Source: Victivallales bacterium (GTDB lineage: Bacteria > Verrucomicrobiota > Lentisphaeria > Oligosphaerales > Oligosphaeraceae). From it: a DNA stretch of 64,000 bases. Where the stretch lies: positions 1 through 64,000 of the forward strand of contig JAFZIJ010000157.1 in NCBI GenBank assembly GCA_017554445.1. The letters are read 5' to 3'. Positions 34,988 to 42,963 of this stretch are shown here, piece after piece. The position numbers and the translations under genes are program-made. Each line of letters begins with the position of its first letter. Position 1 is the first letter of the stretch. Below the pieces are notes generated by a model. It saw only the letters and a list, made by a program, of their open reading frames with translations, made no database searches and had not been told where the DNA came from.

Positions 34988-35743
34988 GTCCTTCTCCTTT
35001 TCTTGTTTTAACGCCCGCATGTCCAGTCCTGTCGCGATGGTGATGATGTCCAGTGCCTCGTCAGGACCTTCGTCCAGCAACATGCGGAACGAAGGATCCG
35101 TCTTGAGTTCTTTGCATAGTCTTTCAATGTCGTCAACATAGCGGATGCTTTTCGTGACTGCTCGCATGGCACCTTGTGGCATTTCGTCGATTTTCTCTGG
35201 GGGGAGGTTGTAGAACGAAATGACGTTTGAAGGGCAATCCGCCAGCATCGGTTTCAGTTCAGCAGGGCAGTCCAGCGTGTCCGTGAACCGCGGCAGCCCC
35301 GTCCAAGGCTCCTGTCCGAAATGGACCACGAGAACCATTACCGGTGTCATCCGGTCGCCCGGTAGCACGCCGTCGAGCATTTCCTGTGACGTCTGCAACT
35401 CCTTCCGCTTAAGATGACCGTATTTCATCTCACGCCGCCAAGTATCCCATCGGACGGTCGTCGCCATGAGGCTCCGCCCCGCCATGATGGCGCTTGTGCT
35501 GGTCTGGTTCTCCAGAGCCACCAGCAGAGTCGCCGTCACGTTGCCGTCGGTGACCTGCAGTTCCGCTACAGTGTCATTGCTGACTTTCTTGTACCATCCC
35601 CGTGCGATGGTCTCCGCATTTCGTTCCTTCAATGAGTCGCGCACTACTTTGAATCCGGTCTTCCGCAACGCGAAATCGACCAGGTCACAAAATACCTCCG
35701 GAAGCCCTGTAAAGAGCTTGGAGGCCGCATCCATATTTTTCAT
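34661..35743 (-). CDS. Rpn-family nuclease (Transposase_31/YhgA type), full length
   Basis: A 360-residue protein. The N-terminal domain has the family pattern FCDLVDFALRKTGF, with VAELQV and LLVALENQTSTSAIM giving the acidic-x-Q nuclease core, and HFGQEPWTG and FYNLPPEKIDEMPQG are further typical segments. A helical linker leads to the C-terminal part (from M253), with a Glu/Lys-rich stretch made of 12-bp coding repeats (EGRVEGIA units). Rpn proteins are DNases that can be toxic and defend against phage. AAGGA precedes ATG 35743. A copy of its C-terminal part follows directly. This family differs from the other Rpn-type gene at 17327. Confidence 0.85.
   Translation of the reverse strand: MKNMDAASKLFTGLPEVFCDLVDFALRKTGFKVVRDSLKERNAETIARGWYKKVSNDTVAELQVTDGNVTATLLVALENQTSTSAIMAGRSLMATTVRWDTWRREMKYGHLKRKELQTSQEMLDGVLPGDRMTPVMVLVVHFGQEPWTGLPRFTDTLDCPAELKPMLADCPSNVISFYNLPPEKIDEMPQGAMRAVTKSIRYVDDIERLCKELKTDPSFRMLLDEGPDEALDIITIATGLDMRALKQEKEKDMEKVVSKIEQHFFNKCIALNKDKWIQEGRVEGKAEGRVEGIAEGRVEGRVEGIAEGRVEGIAEGEIKAVLKFIRIRRNRQFSESQILKDLQSDFELDEATARHYMEVR
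34788..34919. repeat. 12-bp coding tandem repeats in the Rpn tail (second set at 34438-34529)
   Basis: Units of 12 bases, such as CTTCCGCAATTC and CTTCGACCCTTC on the forward strand, alternate and encode EGRV and EGIA or similar on the reverse strand. The full-length gene has about 10 units, the C-terminal copy fewer (34438-34529). Unit length is a multiple of three, so expansion or loss changes tail length without a frameshift. Confidence 0.85.
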
Positions 35744-35923
35744 GGCTCTTTCCTTACTAATATATCATACAATTGGCATCGGACAAATATTTTTCTTCTT
35801 TCTCCAATACCATATCACATGAAAAATAAAAAGCAAATTAATCATTCAATAAAAATGAAATTATATTTTTTCCTATTTTATCAAATATCAATTATAAATA
35901 TTAAAAAATAAGTATGTTACAAG

Positions 35924-35995
35924 AAAAATCATAATAAATCATATGAAATCATAATAATTATTGTAAAGTCATAATAAGTCATAGAAATTCATAAG
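35924..35995. repeat. Degenerate ATCATAA/AGTCATAA repeats upstream of the Rpn gene
   Basis: In the AT-rich gap 35744-36110, about seven loosely spaced copies of AAATCATA, AAGTCATAA and similar occur. The same motif set occupies 18473-18592 upstream of the other Rpn-type gene. The rest of the gap shows no gene, and the Rpn promoter should lie within about 150 bases of 35743. Confidence 0.6.
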
Positions 35996-36110
35996 TTTTC
36001 AAAGTGAGAAGGTCAATGCTTCAAAACGTCCATGGTGATATTTGTTGCGGTATGTTTTGGAGATGCAAGACGAATGTGTCAATGATTGTTTACATGTAGT
36101 GCAAACTGAA

Positions 36111-36164
36111 AGTTCTGGAAGTTCTGGAAATTTTGGAAAAGCTTAAAAATCCAATAGATCCAGT
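36111..36164. repeat. 9-bp units in inverted orientation after ftsK
   Basis: Three 9-bp units ending CTGGA or TTGGA (36111-36137) are followed by a 9-base spacer and two units in the opposite orientation (AAATCCAAT, AGATCCAGT; 36147-36164). The whole keeps the 9-base register. It belongs to the TTACTGGAT family of 2215-2417 and lies directly after the ftsK stop codon, where it could fold as a weak terminator. Confidence 0.75.
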
Positions 36165-36173
36165 AGAGTCACA

Positions 36174-38153
36174 TCACAGCGTGTCTGGGGGGAAGGCGTC
36201 GTCTGGCGAATCAATAAGTATTTCTCGCGGAGCGGAGCCAATCTGCGGGCCGATGATGTTGCGCTTTTCCAGAATTTCAATGACGGAGGCGGCCTTGTTG
36301 TAACCAATCTTGAGGCGACGCTGAATATAGCTGATGGACGCCTTGCGATCGTTGACGATGATTTCAACTGTGGCGCGGATGAGAGCCTCCTGTCCGTCGC
36401 TGTCGTCGTCCGCACCGTCAAAACCGCCTTCACCGATTCCATCGCCTTCCGTAGGCTGCGGCTTGGCGGCGACGGATTTAATGACGTCGAAATTCAGTTC
36501 CGCGTTGCCCTGTGCGGCGCAGAAATCGACAATGTGTTCGATTTCCGCGTCCGTAATCATCGCGCCTTGAAGTCGTTGCATACGAAGGCCATCCGATGCC
36601 TTGTAGAGCATGTCGCCGCGGCCTAGAAGAGATTCCGCGCCTTTTCCGTCGATGATAGTGCGGGAATCGATTTGCGACGCGACTTGGAAGGCGATTCGTG
36701 TTGGGAAATTGGCTTTGATGACACCCGTGATGACGTTGACGGAAGGCCGTTGCGTGGCGATGATGCAGTGGATGCCGACGGCGCGGGAGAGCTGTGCGAT
36801 ACGGGCCAGGCAGGTTTCGACGTCCTGCCGCGCCGTGAGCATGATGTCCGCCATTTCGTCGATGACGACGATAATGAACGGAAGCTTCCGCGGGATTTCG
36901 TTGTGTTCGTCGTCATAGACGGGCTCGGTGGACGGCGGGCGGTTGTTGAACGATTCCAGATTGCGGACGCCGACCTTCGCGAGAATGGCGTAGCGGCGTT
37001 CCATTTCATATATGACCCAGCGAAGGGCCATGACAACCAGTTCGACATCCGTGATAACTGGAACGACAAGATGCGGAAGTTTATTATAAACAGACATTTC
37101 CACGATTTTGGGATCGACTAGAATCAATCGCAAGTCTTCTGGCGGGAAGCGATAGAGCAACGAAATCAAGATGTTGTTCAGGCAGACGGATTTACCAGAT
37201 CCCGTGGCGCCTGCGACGAGAAGATGCGGCGTCCGGGCCAGATCGATGATGATGTCTTTTCCTTCGACATTGCGTCCGAGCACGATGGGAATCTGTCCTT
37301 TGTGCGAGCGGAATGTCTCCGAATCAATGGCCGCGCCGCAACGTACAATATCTGACTTCTGGTTGGGGACTTCGATGCCGACGTAGTCATGGCCGGGCAT
37401 AGGCGCGAGAATGCGCAAGGAGGTGGCGGAGAGAGCCATGGCGAGGTCGTTGGCGATATGCGCGACGGCTTCGACTTTGACGCCTCTTGCGACGGTGATT
37501 TTATATAGCGTGATACGCGGGCCGCGTTGGAAGCCTGTGACATCCGCGTCGATGAAGAATGCATCCAGCGTGTTCTGGATTTTCTTCGCGGCGTCATTCA
37601 TTTCATCGACATCCGCTTCTGCGATTGAATTCTGCGTCAGTAGCAAGTCAATGGGCGGCAACTGGTAAGGCTGCGTGAGTACGGGGTGCGGCAGGGCGGA
37701 CGGCGAAGTCGTCTGGGCAGGTTTCGCCTCCTCTTGGGGATGTGATTCCGCTTCAAAATTGAATTCGAGCTGCTCCGCGTTGGCGGGGGTGTCGTCCGCC
37801 TTCAACGGATTGAGTTGCCGTTCGGCCAATTCCTTTTCGCGCAACAGCTTCATCTGCCGTTCTTCGCGTGCGTTCTGCTTGGCGGCGAAGCGTTCCTGCA
37901 GCCGTTTGAGAAGCTCGGACTGATGGGATTGACGCTCTTCTGCATCCTGTTGCTTGTCTTGTTGTGGAATACCTTGGTTTTGAACGGGTTCGGCTTGTTC
38001 AGGCGTTTCCTTCGCTTCCTCCTCCTGCATCGTTTCCTCTTCTTCCGATAATTCTTCCGGCTCGTCGTCATCATGGAACCAACGGGAAGGGCCCAGGCCG
38101 AGAAGCTTGAGCATATTCATGATTTCACGTTGGATGAGCTGGAAAAACGACAT
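36174..38153 (-). CDS. ftsK: FtsK/SpoIIIE-type DNA translocase without membrane domain
   Basis: About 659 residues. The N-terminus (MSFFQLIQREIMNMLKLLGL) leads into a ~170-residue acidic, Gln/Glu-rich linker with coiled-coil character. Then come the FtsK alpha domain (QNTLDAFFIDADVTGFQRGP), the beta motor with Walker A GATGSGKS (about residues 314-321) and Walker B IIVVIDEMADIM, the IATQRPSVNVITGVIKANFP stretch and a C-terminal winged-helix gamma domain. It pumps DNA during chromosome segregation. No transmembrane helix is visible, unlike standard FtsK with four, so the anchor may be another protein. The frame continues open upstream to 38783, but only as antisense of the next gene. Confidence 0.92.
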   Translation of the reverse strand: MSFFQLIQREIMNMLKLLGLGPSRWFHDDDEPEELSEEEETMQEEEAKETPEQAEPVQNQGIPQQDKQQDAEERQSHQSELLKRLQERFAAKQNAREERQMKLLREKELAERQLNPLKADDTPANAEQLEFNFEAESHPQEEAKPAQTTSPSALPHPVLTQPYQLPPIDLLLTQNSIAEADVDEMNDAAKKIQNTLDAFFIDADVTGFQRGPRITLYKITVARGVKVEAVAHIANDLAMALSATSLRILAPMPGHDYVGIEVPNQKSDIVRCGAAIDSETFRSHKGQIPIVLGRNVEGKDIIIDLARTPHLLVAGATGSGKSVCLNNILISLLYRFPPEDLRLILVDPKIVEMSVYNKLPHLVVPVITDVELVVMALRWVIYEMERRYAILAKVGVRNLESFNNRPPSTEPVYDDEHNEIPRKLPFIIVVIDEMADIMLTARQDVETCLARIAQLSRAVGIHCIIATQRPSVNVITGVIKANFPTRIAFQVASQIDSRTIIDGKGAESLLGRGDMLYKASDGLRMQRLQGAMITDAEIEHIVDFCAAQGNAELNFDVIKSVAAKPQPTEGDGIGEGGFDGADDDSDGQEALIRATVEIIVNDRKASISYIQRRLKIGYNKAASVIEILEKRNIIGPQIGSAPREILIDSPDDAFPPDTL

Positions 38154-38297
38154 GGTGACAGTATCCGAAAAAGACAAAGCAGGCAAAAATAATAATATAG
38201 CGTCCTTTTGGAAAACTTCGGGACGGATTATATTATAAATTTGCCCTTTTTTGTGTAAAAAGTGGTAAAAACAAAAATACATGGCAAGACTGATTCG

Positions 38298-39797
38298 ATG
38301 AGTGAAGTTGAATTGAACATCAAGACGCTGCTTGAGCAGATACAAAGCGGGCCTGAGGAGGCATTGCGCGCCTGGAAAAACGGCGGCATACCTGTCCAGT
38401 TGCTCCGTGAGCTGTTCGCGCATCATGATACGTTCGAAGTGCTGTATTTTCTGGCAGGCTATGCGGAGACGCCGAGCAAGATTCTGGAGGAGCTCGGCGA
38501 GAAGACGCAGAGCGTGTTGATTTTGTCGCAGCTGGCGGACCATCCGCGTACGCCGAAACCGTTGCTGCAACAACTTGCAAAGCATGAAAATCCGGAAGTA
38601 CGAAAGGCCGTCGCGCGAAGCAAATGGATCAGCCCGCAGTCGGCGTTGATTCTGAGCGACGATGAAAATGCGACTGTCCGTGCGGTTCTTGCGGAAAACC
38701 ACGCGATTACGCCGCGCATTCAGGCGAAGTTGAGCATAGACGACGTGCCGTTTGTACGTGCCGCTTTGCTGAAACTGCCGCATCTGGACGTGGAAATCCA
38801 GAAGGCGCTGTGCGACGATATGGATGTGACGGTGCAGGCCAAAGCGTTGCTGAATCCGCGTATTGATCCGTCTTGCCTGTTGGAGTGCGCTGATTCGGAT
38901 GAAAGTCTTTCACAGCGTATCTTGTTGTTGCGCGGGCAGTTGCCGGACAATGTACTGGAATCGCTGATCTTCAGTTCGGATCCGGAAGTTCAGAACGAAG
39001 CCGTTGGCCGCAAGCGGTTGACGGCGGATGAAATGGTCGGTTTCGCGCAGAAGGGCGATGAACGTGTCCGTTTGAAAATCGCTGGTTCGGAGGCGGTTCC
39101 TTCGATTGTGCAACTCGTTCTCGCGGAAGATGAAAGCACATCTGTTCGGCGCCGTTTGGCCGCCAACGGGAAGCTGTCTTCGGAAGCGGCGGAAAAACTG
39201 CTGTCGCTCCATGACCATGAGACGGATTTGGCGTTGGCTGGCAATCCGGCTGTGCCGCTTTCGTTGCTTGAGGAACTTTTGGAAGAAGACGAGAGTCTTA
39301 TGATGTCATTCGCATGCCGCGATGGCTTGTGCGGAGACGATTTGGAATTTGTGTTGGAGCACGGAGGGGATTCGGCGCTGTACGGGTTGGTCTATCAGGA
39401 GACGGATTGCACAGGCATGTCGGCGGAAAGCGCGGTGCGTCTTTCGCTAAACGCATTGCCGAGTGTCCGTGCGTTGGCGGCGGCGGCGCACAGTTTGCCG
39501 TTGCGCATGATGACCGAGCTGAGCCATGACGTGTCGCCATTGGTCCGCATGGCGCTGACACGGAATACGGAGGCGAGCAGAACGTTGATCGAAGGATTGT
39601 GCGATGACAGGGATCCGCGTGTGCGGGATTGTGCAGCAAAGGCGTTGGCGGAACGCCCCCCCGAAGAGATGCCTTCGCGGTCCGAAAAAGTGGAAGAGAT
39701 CACGGAAGATGCTGAAGCAGAAGGTGTTGAAGCTACGAGAGAAAATGAAAAGGGTGGCGGTTTGCTGAAACGCCTCTTCGGAAAGCTTTCCGAATAA
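38298..39797 (+). CDS. HEAT/variant leucine-rich repeat protein
   Basis: A 499-residue solenoid protein. About a dozen ~25-residue helical repeats of the pattern ...P..LL..L......VR..VA.N... run from residue 50 to 450 (for example ADHPRTPKPLLQQLAKHENP, NPAVPLSLLEELLEEDES, HDVSPLVRMALTRNTEASRT). This resembles the LRV/HEAT families that serve as protein-binding scaffolds. The last 50 residues are acidic and end in a basic helix (GLLKRLFGKLSE). No enzyme motif or signal peptide. It diverges from ftsK with 144 bases between. The partner is unknown. Confidence 0.75.
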   Translation: MSEVELNIKTLLEQIQSGPEEALRAWKNGGIPVQLLRELFAHHDTFEVLYFLAGYAETPSKILEELGEKTQSVLILSQLADHPRTPKPLLQQLAKHENPEVRKAVARSKWISPQSALILSDDENATVRAVLAENHAITPRIQAKLSIDDVPFVRAALLKLPHLDVEIQKALCDDMDVTVQAKALLNPRIDPSCLLECADSDESLSQRILLLRGQLPDNVLESLIFSSDPEVQNEAVGRKRLTADEMVGFAQKGDERVRLKIAGSEAVPSIVQLVLAEDESTSVRRRLAANGKLSSEAAEKLLSLHDHETDLALAGNPAVPLSLLEELLEEDESLMMSFACRDGLCGDDLEFVLEHGGDSALYGLVYQETDCTGMSAESAVRLSLNALPSVRALAAAAHSLPLRMMTELSHDVSPLVRMALTRNTEASRTLIEGLCDDRDPRVRDCAAKALAERPPEEMPSRSEKVEEITEDAEAEGVEATRENEKGGGLLKRLFGKLSE

Positions 39798-39870
39798 ACC
39801 ACCCGGAAGAATTTGAAATATAACAACAAATTGACATATCATCAGGACAAAACGAACCAGGAGAAAAAAC

Positions 39871-40221
39871 ATGGCGAAAAATCCAATCAGCACGGCTCCT
39901 TTGAGCTTTGTGGAAATTGTGATGCGCGCTGATGCCGAAACGATCAAAGCGGCGTACGATGCGCGTGTGAAAGTCGATGGGCTGCTGGCCGAACGCGAGG
40001 CCGCCTATCGAAAGATCGCGGAATTGGAACAGCAGGTTGAGACGGTCATTGGTGAACAGGGCGTGTTCGTATTCCCCGAACCGCCGTTGCCCGTTGCCGG
40101 TTTCAACGCAAAACCTGCCGCTTCAGCGTCTTCCAACAAGAAGCCCGCCGCCCCGAAGGCGGCCGCGCCGTCCGCTGAACCTGCGGCGGAAGACGATGTG
40201 AAAAAGGATGAAAATGAATGA
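39871..40221 (+). CDS. Small protein with coiled coil and Ala/Pro/Lys-rich tail
   Basis: A 116-residue protein of unknown function. A helical N-terminal part (residues 1-62, ending AYRKIAELEQQVETVIGEQG) is followed by a FPEPPLPV segment and then a low-complexity Ala/Pro/Lys tail (from residue 77) and an acidic end. AGGAG lies 8 bases before ATG 39871. The helix plus FPxPxxPxLP segment resembles that of the next gene. Nothing identifies its role. Confidence 0.6.
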   Translation: MAKNPISTAPLSFVEIVMRADAETIKAAYDARVKVDGLLAEREAAYRKIAELEQQVETVIGEQGVFVFPEPPLPVAGFNAKPAASASSNKKPAAPKAAAPSAEPAAEDDVKKDENE

Positions 40222-40256
40222 GTTGGAATGAAGGCGCCTAATGAGGCAGGCCATTT

Positions 40257-40715
40257 GTGATTTCACCAGAGGAAACAACTGTCATTGATCTGCTTCGCCA
40301 ACGAGAGGCGGAGTTGGTCAAAGTCTGGGAATGCGAGGAAGGTATTCGTAACCTTCTTGGCGTCACGGACTTCCCGTATCCGGCGGTGCCGGACTTGCCA
40401 TCGCGGCGGAAAGTCGCGAAGGGGGCGAGTCGTCGTGCCGTGCGTCGGGGCGTGGTTTGCGACGACGACGAAACGCCTCAGGAAGGTTTGCCGTCGGTGC
40501 CGCCGCTTCGTCGGCTGGAAGGCGACGAGACAGCGTATCGTCTTGAATTCGAATCGCGTGGACGTAGGGAAAGCAGTTTCCAGACGGAACTGGACGGTGT
40601 GCGCAAGCTGTTCCAGATACGGAGCGGTGAATTCACGATGTTGAAGGTGGAGACGGTGGTTTTCCGTTCCGTTGACGATTGGGATCTGAAGGAGACATTG
40701 TGGTCGAAGGAATGA
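40257..40715 (+). CDS. Small protein of unknown function, related in N-terminus to the previous gene
   Basis: A 152-residue protein with a GTG start at 40257. The N-terminal stretch (VIDLLRQREAELVKVWECEE, then IRNLLGVTDFPYPAVPDLP) matches the layout of the upstream protein. The C-terminal ~50 residues (FQTELDGVRKLFQIRSGEFT, then MLKVETVVFRSVDD) look like a small alpha/beta domain. Family not recognised. The start is uncertain because no strong ribosome-binding sequence precedes it. It lies 35 bases after the previous gene. Confidence 0.55.
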   Translation: MISPEETTVIDLLRQREAELVKVWECEEGIRNLLGVTDFPYPAVPDLPSRRKVAKGASRRAVRRGVVCDDDETPQEGLPSVPPLRRLEGDETAYRLEFESRGRRESSFQTELDGVRKLFQIRSGEFTMLKVETVVFRSVDDWDLKETLWSKE

Positions 40716-40784
40716 AAAAAGTGTTTGAAGACAGGATTTCCGCTGTTTTTAATTACATAATGTAAAGATAATTGTGTTGGCGCA

Positions 40785-40812
40785 TTGACAAAACGCAGTC
40801 ATGCGATATGTT
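40785..40812 (+). promoter_or_regulatory. Probable promoter of the SPFH operon
   Basis: TTGACA at 40785-40790 and TATGTT at 40807-40812 are separated by 16 bases, a near-consensus sigma70-type promoter. It lies about 100 bases upstream of the first SPFH gene, in a 198-base gap after the previous gene. It is the best -35 match seen in the window. Confidence 0.5.
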
Positions 40813-40913
40813 TAATATTAAGATTTGATAAACGCGGAGGAGAAAAGAAGGCTGGATGGCTTTCGGGGGGTGTTTGGAAAAGCTGGACAATTAAGAACGA
40901 GGTATTTCAGAAA

Positions 40914-42902
40914 ATGAATGCATTGAGTACACGTCCGCGTAACTTATGTTTCGCGATATCCGTGACAGGTCTGATCATGTTTGTGATCGGATGCCTGGTC
41001 GCGAAGAACGGGAATTGCTCTGTGATGGGCATTGGCAGCGCGGCGAGTTTGATGGTCGTGTTGTTTGGTCTTGTCGGGGCCGGTCGTTGCGCTTTCGCCC
41101 GCCGCCAGAAGATGGAGGAGGAAGCCGCGGCGGAATTTCGTTCGGAGCATGGTTCGAACGAACTGTTTGACGACGCGGATGAAGCCGTCCGTATGGCGAC
41201 TCGCGCCAACATCCAGTATATGAAGTACTTCGTACCGATTTTCACGATTGTTTCGGGCATCCTTCTTGGCGTGTATTGCCTGATTGTGTGGCGGATATGG
41301 AAGGGAATGGAAGCGTTTCCGATCGCCCCGAATCCAATGCCGCTGGCGTTGCTTTGCGCGATTACATGGATCGGTTCGTTGATTGTCGGCAGCTATTTTG
41401 CCGGTGCGAGCCGTGAAGTTGGCTGCCGTTGGCTGCGCCCTGCGAGCGCATGGCTGTTCTTCTCCGGCCTGCTGTTCTTAGCTTCATCCATCGCGCTATT
41501 TTTGGAATACTTCCGGAAGGCGACGGAAACGGCGGATATCACGATCGCGAAGGCCGCCTTGGTGATTTTAACGATTCTCGCCATTGAATTGATTTTAGGT
41601 TTTGTGATTGAATTCTACCGTCCGCGCATGCCTGGAGAAGAGGAGCGTCCGTTGATTGAAAGCCGTCTTCTGGCGTTGTTTACAGAGCCCGGCGGTGTCG
41701 CGCGGAACGTCGCGGCGAGTTTGGACTACCAGTTCGGTTTCCGCGTGTCCGAAGTTTGGTTCTACCGTTTCTTGGAACGGACGGTCGTCCCGCTGCTGGT
41801 GGCGATGGTCGTTTTGCTGTGGTTGCAGACCTGCCTCGTGGTGATTGGCTCGGAAGAGCAGGGCATCCATGAAAAATTTGGTCGTGTTGAGGACAAGACG
41901 CCGTTGAAGCCCGGCCTTTATTTCAAATATCCGTGGCCGCTTGCGCAGATCAAACGCTTCCCCGTGGAGGAAGTTCAGGAAATACAATTGGGCGAAGCCC
42001 ATGAGGAACATGAAGAAGAGGAAGAAGAGGAAGAGGACGATGGTCACGGCCACAGCCATGGCGCCCCCAAGAAGAAAAAGAAGGAGCATCATGACGAACG
42101 TGTAATTTTGTGGAGTGTCGGCCATGGCGACAGTGGCGGCGAGAACAACTACATCGTCGCACGGCATGCGGAGAGGATTGGCGGCGATGGCGCCGCGGCG
42201 GAAAAGGATTCTTCCCTAAGCCTTGGCCTGTTGACCGCCCATATCCCGATGTATTTCAAAGTGAAGAACTTGTATGATTTCTCCTATCGCCATGACGATT
42301 CATTGGCGATGTTGCGGAATCTCGCGACACGCGAATTGCTGCTGTATCTTTCCAGCGTCGATATGATGGATGTTCTCGGGCCGAAACGCGCCGATGCGAC
42401 ATCCGTCCTGAAAGAGCGCATTCAGGTGGCCGTCGATGACGTCGAATTGGGCGTGGAGATTCTCTTTGTTAGTTTGGCCGGTTTGCATCCGCCAACCCCT
42501 GTTGGTCCGTTGTTCGACAATGTCGTGTCCGCCCATGAGGCATACAACGAGTTGAAGCTTCTCGCACAGGCGGATGCCGTCCGCCAGGAGCCGACGGCGC
42601 GCGCGAAAGCGGCGCAGTTGAGGAACCAGGCGGAATCGTACAAGCATGAACGCGCGAACGTTCCGAAGGCTGAAGCGGATCGTTTCATGGGTCAGTTGAA
42701 GAGTTTCCGCAGCAGTCCGGAAGTGTTCAAGCTGTACAGCTTCCTGGACATGATGAAAGAAGCCGGAAGCAAGAGCCGCAAGTATGTGCTGGCGGAGAAC
42801 TTCGGGCAGGAAGTGCTGATTCTGAATCTGGAGAAGAAGATGAAATCGAGCCTTCTGGATTTGAATCTTGGCGACAAGCCGGATGACGCGAACAAGCAGT
42901 GA
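40914..42902 (+). CDS. Large multi-pass SPFH-domain membrane protein
   Basis: About 662 residues from ATG 40914. The first ~300 residues hold about seven transmembrane helices (near residues 11-33, 38-56, 103-125, 138-160, 175-195, 205-228, 282-305). An SPFH/band 7 domain follows, starting at CLVVIGSEEQGIHEKFGRVE with a typical LKPGLYFKYPWPLAQIKRF. It is interrupted by an unusual Glu/His/Lys-rich insertion (about residues 362-395, with GHGHSHG and KKKKKEHH). Its C-terminal half is coiled coil. SPFH proteins form membrane rings that control proteases or channels. It heads an operon with HflC-like, HflK-like, P-type ATPase and ABC genes. A TTG upstream at 40785 is not a sensible start. Confidence 0.85.
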   Translation: MNALSTRPRNLCFAISVTGLIMFVIGCLVAKNGNCSVMGIGSAASLMVVLFGLVGAGRCAFARRQKMEEEAAAEFRSEHGSNELFDDADEAVRMATRANIQYMKYFVPIFTIVSGILLGVYCLIVWRIWKGMEAFPIAPNPMPLALLCAITWIGSLIVGSYFAGASREVGCRWLRPASAWLFFSGLLFLASSIALFLEYFRKATETADITIAKAALVILTILAIELILGFVIEFYRPRMPGEEERPLIESRLLALFTEPGGVARNVAASLDYQFGFRVSEVWFYRFLERTVVPLLVAMVVLLWLQTCLVVIGSEEQGIHEKFGRVEDKTPLKPGLYFKYPWPLAQIKRFPVEEVQEIQLGEAHEEHEEEEEEEEDDGHGHSHGAPKKKKKEHHDERVILWSVGHGDSGGENNYIVARHAERIGGDGAAAEKDSSLSLGLLTAHIPMYFKVKNLYDFSYRHDDSLAMLRNLATRELLLYLSSVDMMDVLGPKRADATSVLKERIQVAVDDVELGVEILFVSLAGLHPPTPVGPLFDNVVSAHEAYNELKLLAQADAVRQEPTARAKAAQLRNQAESYKHERANVPKAEADRFMGQLKSFRSSPEVFKLYSFLDMMKEAGSKSRKYVLAENFGQEVLILNLEKKMKSSLLDLNLGDKPDDANKQ

Positions 42903-42963
42903 CGGAGCGACGTCATCCTATCAATAGGTAATAATCAAACATCATATATTTAGGAGTTAAGCG

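Noticed and set aside
38154..38783. Upstream extension of the ftsK frame by 210 codons
   Set aside because: It is antisense to the repeat protein gene, has no FtsK similarity, and an ATG at 38153 gives a complete soluble motor.
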